Shown here piece by piece: positions 58,699-64,000 of a stretch of DNA of 64,000 nt. The DNA is from Spirochaeta sp. UBA5339 (GTDB taxonomy: Bacteria > Spirochaetota > Spirochaetia > DSM-2461): positions 62,001 through 126,000 of the forward strand of contig DHQL01000007.1 of assembly GCA_002408085.1 (NCBI GenBank), read 5' to 3'. The first letter of the stretch is position 1; the number at the start of each line of letters is the position of its first letter. The translations under genes were made by a program, and so were the position numbers. The notes beneath the pieces are model-generated. The model made no database searches, was not told where the DNA came from, and worked only from the letters and a program-made list of their open reading frames with translations.

Positions 58699-59889
58699 TC
58701 ATTGGAAACCGATGTTGAACCGGAATTCACCATCCTGAGCCTCAATATTCCAGCCGTATTCAAATGAGATAGCCGGAATAGCTACTTTCTTAAGATACAA
58801 ACTGATTCCTGTAGAAGGACCATGAAACAGTTTAGAATCTCCGCTTAGACCATCATAATAGCCAATATTATATTTTAGTGGTAATGCTAAATAACCCCAG
58901 GAAAAGTCCAATACAGCCGCTGTCAGGCCTATGGAGCCCTGTAGCACTGTATCTGCATGAATTGTATTCGGGAGTAGAGGAGAAGATATTCCCGGGCTTA
59001 GAATTCCATCTCCTGTAAAAATATATGATTCGACTTCAGTGTTTAAAAGTAGACGGGAGCACAGTGATTTCATCCATTCGGAACTCAAGTCTATAAGAAC
59101 TGAATTGTCAAATGAATCATCGTAAAGATCTATTTCCATTTCAAGTTTGCTGCTCAGTCCGTCATGAAAAAAATCAAGATAAGTCAGGTTATCAAATTCT
59201 ATTGAGAATACAGGAGAAAATGATATTACCGTATCTGATTTTATTTCCGGAATACCTTCAACGCGAAGAAATCCGGCATCACCACCGCCAGAGAACAACC
59301 AATTATCATAGTTGTACTGTATGAAAACACCTCCACCTGCCTGAAGAGAGTCATACTCTAAAGTTGTATCTTTAAGATCAATTTCTGTATTCCCGTTAGA
59401 GAAATTGCTTCGAATTCCGAAATCAAAGGAACTGTCCCCAATGTATGTATTAATATAGTTGATCATTGCCGCCTGGGCGTTTGTTCCGTATATACCTCCT
59501 AACAGAAGCCTGTCTCCGGTCCCCGCGAGGTTGCTGTTAATCAGAAAGATACCCGCTCTAAAGTCATCTCCGCTTACTGCTACCAACGGGATCGGGATGG
59601 TTGTTGCTCTTTCCTGAAGTGAAATTTTTAATTCTGCTGTATTCTCATTGATATTTAGTTCAACCAGTATCTTCTCATTAACAAACAAGCCAGACTTGCG
59701 GAGTTCCTGGACTATCTCACTCTTGGCTGATTGATTAATGTCATCTCCTGTTCTATAGCCGATAATTTTATGAATTGTTGAATCTTTAGTTTTTGAAGTT
59801 CCGTTGATTGTTATCTCTGTAAGCTCCGCTGATACAGCAAAAACTGAGATAAATGTAGAGAAAATGATAATTGCAACTTTCTGTTTCAC
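58699..59889 (-). CDS. POTRA plus beta-barrel protein (Omp85/BamA-like, short)
   Basis: A 396-residue outer-membrane protein: signal peptide (about 1-21), one POTRA-like domain (about 22-95: LTEITINGTSKTKDSTIHKIIGYRTGDDI through ELNINENTAELKISLQE), then a barrel of roughly 300 residues ending in GEFRFNIGFQ. A full BamA has five POTRAs and is twice as long, so this is a reduced relative, comparable to patatin-linked or accessory Omp85-type proteins. AT-rich like the GGDEF gene it converges with. Its role in export or insertion is inference. Confidence 0.75.
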   Translation of the reverse strand: MKQKVAIIIFSTFISVFAVSAELTEITINGTSKTKDSTIHKIIGYRTGDDINQSAKSEIVQELRKSGLFVNEKILVELNINENTAELKISLQERATTIPIPLVAVSGDDFRAGIFLINSNLAGTGDRLLLGGIYGTNAQAAMINYINTYIGDSSFDFGIRSNFSNGNTEIDLKDTTLEYDSLQAGGGVFIQYNYDNWLFSGGGDAGFLRVEGIPEIKSDTVISFSPVFSIEFDNLTYLDFFHDGLSSKLEMEIDLYDDSFDNSVLIDLSSEWMKSLCSRLLLNTEVESYIFTGDGILSPGISSPLLPNTIHADTVLQGSIGLTAAVLDFSWGYLALPLKYNIGYYDGLSGDSKLFHGPSTGISLYLKKVAIPAISFEYGWNIEAQDGEFRFNIGFQ

Positions 59890-60262
59890 TTAACTAATCC
59901 TTGTAAAAAATTACTGAGAGATACCTGTTATATCTGCAGGTGCGTGTTCAAGTATTCTACGATTAAGGCCTGGTGTGTTTACGATTAATAGCATATTGAA
60001 TGAATTCAGTCAATGTGCTATTAATCATGAGAACAATACATTTCCAATTGGGCCTCCGTTTCTGGAATTAGCCATTTTCAAGAATAATAATTAGTAGTGT
60101 GAAGAATTTTGATTTTAGGATGTTAAAAAAATTGAGAGTATATAATCTGATACTCCCTTGTTTCCGATATACGAAATCATTAGGAATCTCCTGATTTATT
60201 CTTCCCGAAGTGCTAGAATCCTTTGAAATTAATTCTTTGCCTGAATCTTCAAGGAGCTTACT
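59890..60262. other. AT-rich 373-bp intergenic region
   Basis: No coding frame, tRNA or known RNA motif is seen. It holds the upstream region of the POTRA/barrel gene (minus) and of the second GH43 gene (plus), and a long inverted repeat at 59983-60026. Two TACGATTAA copies lie at 59968 and 59980. The right end has AAGGAG before the TTG start of GH43. Confidence 0.6.
59983..60026. repeat. 17-bp inverted repeat in the AT-rich intergenic region
   Basis: GATTAATAGCATATTGA (59983-59999) and TCAATGTGCTATTAATC (60010-60026) pair at 16 of 17 positions (the other is T-G) around a ten-base loop. It has no T-tract and lies upstream of both flanking genes. Confidence 0.7.
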
Positions 60263-61759
60263 TTGATCAGCAACCCTATTATAAAGGGCTTTAATCCCGA
60301 TCCCTCCATCTGCTTCGCCGATGGAGTTTACTATACTGCCGTATCCACCTTTGAATATCAGCCTGGAGTGGCAGTTTACTCGAGCACCGACCTTGTGAAC
60401 TGGAAGTTCTGTACCTCCATTCTTTCAAGACCCGGCCAGCTCAATCTGGATGGATGCAAAAACAGCGGAGGCATCTACGCCCCCACCCTGCGCCATCACA
60501 ACGGCCGTTTCTATATGGTCACAACCAACAAGAATATCCCGAGCAACTTTATTGTTCACTCCGACTCCATAACAGGGGAGTGGAGTGATCCCCTTCCGGT
60601 CAGCCCCATAGGAATTGACCCCTCACTCTTCTTTGATGAAGACGGCAGCTGTTACTACAGCTCCAATGGTGAGATTTACGGCAGGAGGGGAATTCTCGGT
60701 GCAAGGATCAATCCCGACACCGGAGAGCTCCTTGAGCCACTGAAGAATATATGCGACGGGGTGGTACGCTGTGCCACCGAGGCCCCCCATATTTATAAAA
60801 AGGACGGCTGGTACTACCTGGTTATCGCCGAGGGAGGGACCGAGATGGGCCACCATGCCCGGGTATACCGTTCTCCCTCTCTGGAGGATGGCTTTACGGA
60901 ATTCAGGCAGATGCCGATTCTTTCCCATGTCTACCGCAAGGGACACCCCATACAGGCCGTGGGACACGCGGATCTGATTGAACTGGATGACGGCTCCTGG
61001 TATGCCGTCTTTCTCGGTATCAGACCTCCGGGCAGGGCCCATCTCCACAATCTGGGACGGGAGACCTTTCTGGCCCCTGTGAGCTGGTGGGCGGGCTGGC
61101 CTGTTATAGGTAACGGCGGAAGTGTAGAGCTGGACTTTCCCGAACTGGAAGCGCAGCCTGAACCCGTAAACCTTCTGGACGTGGACTTCAGCCATCCTCT
61201 GGAGGAGTATCCTTTTCTCAGAGTCAGGTCTCTGAAGGAACACTGCTATAAGCGGAGTGACGGGAATCTGACCCTGACCGGAGAGGAGGCACTGTCGGCT
61301 CCCACAGGCACCCCGACGATGATTGCCCTCAGACAGCGGGAGTTTGAATGCTCCTTTACCGCCGAACTGGAAACAGGAAGCCTCGAAGGCCGGGCGGGTC
61401 TTGTTGCCTGGTATAACAGCGACTACTTTCTGAAGCTCCAGGTTGAACAGATGGAATCATCGTCTGCCGCCGGCGGGGCTGTCAGGGTTTCCCTGGTGCG
61501 CTGCATCCACGGTTATGAATCCCCGGCAGAGAGCATAATCCTCGAGAATCCGGGAGACAGCCTGGATCTAAAGATCCAGACGGACAGAGAATTCTATCTA
61601 TTCTACTGTGGTGACAGGCTGATCGGCAGGGCGGCAGTTGCAACCCTCTGTACCGAGACCACCATGTATATGACCTTCACGGGCACCCTTCTGGGGCTAT
61701 GGGCCGAGGAGGGACGGGCAAGGTTCCGCAAGGGCTGCCGGCTGGAGGATTTCTGCTGA
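60263..61759 (+). CDS. Glycoside hydrolase family 43 (arabinofuranosidase/xylosidase), second copy type
   Basis: A 498-residue cytoplasmic GH43 enzyme. Asp13 (GFNPDPS) is the base, Asp119 (GIDPS) the modulator and Glu173 (TEAPHIYKK) the acid; a C-terminal beta-sandwich (about 300-490) follows. It starts with TTG at 60263, six bases after AAGGAG. Compared with the GH43 at 9.1 kb the domain plan is the same, but sequence and length differ, so they are separate subfamily members. Its nearness to the furanose ABC transporter, interrupted only by the AT-rich pair, suggests it cleaves furanosides imported by that system. Confidence 0.9.
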   Translation: MISNPIIKGFNPDPSICFADGVYYTAVSTFEYQPGVAVYSSTDLVNWKFCTSILSRPGQLNLDGCKNSGGIYAPTLRHHNGRFYMVTTNKNIPSNFIVHSDSITGEWSDPLPVSPIGIDPSLFFDEDGSCYYSSNGEIYGRRGILGARINPDTGELLEPLKNICDGVVRCATEAPHIYKKDGWYYLVIAEGGTEMGHHARVYRSPSLEDGFTEFRQMPILSHVYRKGHPIQAVGHADLIELDDGSWYAVFLGIRPPGRAHLHNLGRETFLAPVSWWAGWPVIGNGGSVELDFPELEAQPEPVNLLDVDFSHPLEEYPFLRVRSLKEHCYKRSDGNLTLTGEEALSAPTGTPTMIALRQREFECSFTAELETGSLEGRAGLVAWYNSDYFLKLQVEQMESSSAAGGAVRVSLVRCIHGYESPAESIILENPGDSLDLKIQTDREFYLFYCGDRLIGRAAVATLCTETTMYMTFTGTLLGLWAEEGRARFRKGCRLEDFC

Positions 61760-61813
61760 AAGGAGGGGAGGGAGAACTGGAATAATTGTTCCATCTCTGT
61801 TTAAATCTTCCCC

Positions 61814-62056
61814 ATGAAAGAAAACAAGCTCGAATACCCCAGAGTCTGGAGATACAAGGTCTTCGGAGTTCAGAAAGAGGATATGGTCCGGGATATCGGT
61901 CTGATTATGGCCGGCAGGGAGTTCTCACTTCAGGACTCCAAAAGCAATGGTAAATTCCTCTCCCTGGAGCTTATGCTGACCATCGGTTCCGAGGCTGAGC
62001 GCAACTCTCTGTTTGGTGCCCTCAAAGGCTCCGACAGTATCAGGATGGTTCTCTAG
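61814..62056 (+). CDS. DUF493 (YbeD-like) small protein
   Basis: An 80-residue protein matching DUF493/YbeD: YPRVWRYKVFGVQKEDMV at the start, REFSLQDSKSNGKFLSLELML in the middle and SIRMVL at the end, giving the small ACT-like regulatory fold. In E. coli the ybeD gene lies beside lipoate genes, but none are here and the role is unknown. It is 54 bp after the GH43 stop and is followed by a GC hairpin. Confidence 0.8.
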   Translation: MKENKLEYPRVWRYKVFGVQKEDMVRDIGLIMAGREFSLQDSKSNGKFLSLELMLTIGSEAERNSLFGALKGSDSIRMVL

Positions 62057-62061
62057 ATACT

Positions 62062-62089
62062 GCCGTCCTGTCCATCCGGGCAGGACGGT
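62062..62089 (+). terminator. Hairpin after the DUF493 gene
   Basis: CCGTCCTG (62063-62070) pairs with CAGGACGG (62081-62088). Only TGTCTGT follows, so it is a weak terminator or mRNA-end stem. Confidence 0.55.
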
Positions 62090-62163
62090 GTCTGTATTCT
62101 CACTATAATTAATTGGAAGTCGATTCAGTAAGCCATCTATAATAATGAATAGAGGATTACGAT

Positions 62164-63567
62164 ATGAATGCCCTTGTATTATTCAGTCTTGTTGTGACGG
62201 CGGTGGCCGCCACAATAATCGGAACCGTGAGAGTTGTCTACAAAAAGTCCATACTCAATACCCTTCTCAGCTCGGTTACCGTTTTCGGAGCTGAAACGGC
62301 CATCGCCTCCTATGTGATCGGCCACAGCGGTTTTATTCATCTTCTCTGGGCCGTGCCCCTTACTCTGATTGTGGCGGGGGGAATTCTGTTAGTCCTTAGA
62401 GGACGGGTCGTCAGGGAGATTAAAACTTTTGACAGTTTTATCAGCAATCTCTCCGAAGGGGAGGGGGATCTGACGATCCGCATTCAGAGCCGGTCGGGCA
62501 ATGAGTTCGGCCAGATGTCAGTGAACTTCAACCGATTTCTCGGCTTTATGAACGGCATGGTGGGCAGTATTATGGGGTCTACCAGGGAGATGCTCGAGAC
62601 CTTTGAGGGCCTTAAGGCCCACCTGGAGGAAACTTCCGCCGCCATTACTCAGATCGAGGATCATATCGGCAGGAGTTCTGACAGCATGAATGACAATCTC
62701 AGTTCAGTTTCCGAGACCCAGCAGCAGATCCACACCATATCGGAACATATGGAAAATCTTGGTGGCATTGTTAATGAACAGGCCTCGGCGGTCTATGAGA
62801 GTTCGGCGGCCATAGAAGAGATGCTGAAGAATTTCTCCGACATCGACAGGCAGATTATCGAGATAGTGGAGACCTTCAACAATCTGGCCACCGTTTCAAG
62901 GGACGGCAAGGGGCTGCAGCAGAATGTGAACAGCAAAATTACCGCCATCAGTGATGATTCCAGCCAGCTTACAGAGGCCAACCAGATAATAAAGAATATT
63001 GCCAGCCAGACCAACCTTCTGGCCATGAACGCCGCCATAGAGGCAGCCCATGCGGGGGAGGCGGGAAAGGGATTTGCGGTTGTTGCCGATGAGATCAGAA
63101 AACTGGCGGAAACTTCGTCCAATCAGTCTTCTGCCATCTCCGCCTTCCTGGCCAGGATAACCTCGGATATCCATGAGGTGAAGACCATGGCAGAGGCTGC
63201 GGATGCCTCCTTCTCCCAGGTGGACGACTCTGTGGGCCGGCTCAGCGGGGTTATGAATGATATGAAGAATGCCGTGGCCGAACAGATCGGCGGCAGCAAT
63301 GAGATCGTAAAGGCTCTGGGGGATATCAGGCAGATCACCGAGACCGTTAAATCCAGCACCGGTGAGGTGGACGAGATCAACGGCTCCATTATGAGTAATA
63401 TGAATGCCCTTGTGGCAATGAGCCGCTCTCTGGACCTCTCTCTCCGTGAGATTTCAGGGGGGATTCAGGAGATCAGCTCCTCTTCCAGGATTATCAACAC
63501 TTCTGCTGAACAGAACAGAGTGAGTATGGGCACCCTTCAGGACCTGGTTCTGAAGTTCAAGATCTGA
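62164..63567 (+). CDS. Methyl-accepting chemotaxis protein without large periplasmic domain
   Basis: A 467-residue receptor. The first 80 residues hold about three hydrophobic helices (1-22, around 33-52, 57-79) with only short loops, followed by a HAMP-like segment (about 80-135) and the signalling coiled coil with the conserved tip ASQTNLLAMNAAIEAAHAGEAGKGF to KLAETS (about 278-319). There is no room for a periplasmic ligand domain, so it may sense membrane state, energy or a partner protein. AGAGGA lies upstream, and TATAAT (62141-62146) is a possible -10. Confidence 0.92.
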   Translation: MNALVLFSLVVTAVAATIIGTVRVVYKKSILNTLLSSVTVFGAETAIASYVIGHSGFIHLLWAVPLTLIVAGGILLVLRGRVVREIKTFDSFISNLSEGEGDLTIRIQSRSGNEFGQMSVNFNRFLGFMNGMVGSIMGSTREMLETFEGLKAHLEETSAAITQIEDHIGRSSDSMNDNLSSVSETQQQIHTISEHMENLGGIVNEQASAVYESSAAIEEMLKNFSDIDRQIIEIVETFNNLATVSRDGKGLQQNVNSKITAISDDSSQLTEANQIIKNIASQTNLLAMNAAIEAAHAGEAGKGFAVVADEIRKLAETSSNQSSAISAFLARITSDIHEVKTMAEAADASFSQVDDSVGRLSGVMNDMKNAVAEQIGGSNEIVKALGDIRQITETVKSSTGEVDEINGSIMSNMNALVAMSRSLDLSLREISGGIQEISSSSRIINTSAEQNRVSMGTLQDLVLKFKI

Positions 63568-63779
63568 AATATATGAAAATCTAATATATGAAAAACCTCA
63601 TTTTACTTTCAGGTAAAAAAAAGAAATGAAAGCACCGCAATGTAGGAATACTTTATATTTCATGTTTTTCGTATAAATATGTGTTTATTGATAAGAATCC
63701 GTTATTTTCAGTCTAATGTCTTGATAAAATCATTAGTCACAAAGCTTTTGTTAATTTTCGATAAATATGCTTTTACTAA

Positions 63780-63797
63780 TTGGTACAGTTATTGCAT
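63780..63797 (+). promoter_or_regulatory. Sigma-54 type promoter of the last gene
   Basis: TTGGTACAGTTATTGCAT matches the -24/-12 consensus (TGGCAC then TTGCA) with GG and GC exactly ten bases apart. Transcription would begin near 63807, 29 bp before the ATG at 63836. The region upstream is AT-rich, as for an activator-bound promoter; no enhancer site is identified. Confidence 0.6.
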
Positions 63798-63835
63798 TTC
63801 ATTTATCCAGTGAAACTATCTTTAGGAGAAATGAA

Positions 63836-64000
63836 ATGAGAAAAGCGTTACTGGCTGTTGTTGCAGCAGCTCTTCTGCTGATGCCTACCGTTCTGTTTGC
63901 TAACGGACAGAGTGATGAAAAGGTAATCAAGATCGGATTTAACATCCCCCTGACAGGCGACAGCCCCAAGGTCGGTGAAGGTACCAAGTTTGCCGCGGAG
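63836..64000 (+). CDS. Branched-chain amino-acid-type ABC binding protein, N-terminal part (cut by right edge)
   Basis: Only 55 codons are present. They encode a signal peptide (MRKALLAVVAAALLLMPTVL, cleavage near FANGQ) and the start of a mature protein, VIKIGFNIPLTGDSPKVGEG, which is the standard opening of LivJ-type (type I) binding proteins. AGGAG lies seven bases before the ATG at 63836; the earlier ATG at 63831 stops after two codons. The rest of the gene and probably a livHMGF-type set lie outside. The ligand could be amino acids, amides or urea. A sigma-54 promoter match precedes it, which would fit nitrogen control. Confidence 0.85.
   Translation, partial: MRKALLAVVAAALLLMPTVLFANGQSDEKVIKIGFNIPLTGDSPKVGEGTKFAAE

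Noticed and set aside
1..64000. CRISPR arrays, tRNA/rRNA genes, transposases or phage genes
   Set aside because: No regularly spaced repeats, cloverleaf sequences or corresponding proteins were seen on either strand in the intergenic regions.

Overview
The window looks like chromosome of a free-living, sugar-fermenting spirochaete (Spirochaetaceae-like). The clues are diderm proteins (OprB-type porin, POTRA/Omp85-like barrel, other outer-membrane proteins), secreted proteins whose signal peptides end in the FASGQ, YATGQ or FANGQ pattern often seen in Spirochaeta/Treponema binding proteins, two chemoreceptors, a c-di-GMP enzyme and several sugar ABC systems. The assignment rests on recalled family knowledge, not on a database search. 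I saw no rRNA, tRNA, CRISPR, insertion sequence or prophage genes.

Layout. 1-2.5 kb: end of an OprB-type porin, a small secreted protein and a secreted AttH/CrtC-like protein. 2.6-4.3 kb: MarR and AraC regulators. 4.3-10.7 kb: cytoplasmic glycoside-use operon (GH5, GPH symporter, GH42, GH43). 10.7-23.5 kb: a polyol/pentitol region (Zn alcohol dehydrogenase, FGGY kinase, SDR, LacI regulator, xylitol-dehydrogenase-like enzyme, RbsBAC-type ABC transporter, second FGGY kinase, HAD phosphatase) tied together by repeated LacI-type operators. 23.7-26.7 kb: a 997-residue surface lipoprotein. 26.8-34.7 kb: serine hydrolase, MFS transporter preceded by a tiny leader ORF, YibE/F protein, alkaline phosphatase, a three-receiver adenylate cyclase, a membrane protein. 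34.8-39.9 kb: OhrR-like redox regulator with an FAD oxidoreductase, then TetR with a FucO-like alcohol dehydrogenase, and an SDR. 40-46 kb: MATE pump, cysteine-rich YkgJ-like protein, two outer-membrane/periplasmic proteins, UPF0489 protein. 46.2-57.3 kb: chemoreceptor, sensor lipoprotein, histidine kinase, AraC-type response regulator, then a YtfQ-YtfR-YtfT-YjfF-like furanose ABC transporter. 57.4-60.2 kb: AT-rich pair (GGDEF protein, POTRA/barrel protein). 60.2-64 kb: second GH43, DUF493 protein, second chemoreceptor, and the start of a branched-chain amino-acid-type binding protein behind a good sigma-54 promoter match.

How it works together. Oligosaccharides probably cross the outer membrane by porins, enter through the GPH symporter and are cut in the cytoplasm by GH5, GH42 and GH43. 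Pentitols enter by the ABC system at 17-20.7 kb, are oxidised by the dehydrogenases and phosphorylated by FGGY kinases; one LacI repressor appears to control several promoters with the operator close to the transcription start. The furanose system at 48-57 kb pairs transport with a dedicated sensor that is a membrane-tethered paralogue of the transport binding protein. The most interesting non-textbook items are the LacI operator set, a two-codon minigene and an 18-codon coupled leader ORF in transporter leaders, two predicted leaderless regulator/signalling genes, the sensor/transporter binding-protein duplication, the AT-rich island with a long hairpin, and the large composite lipoprotein.
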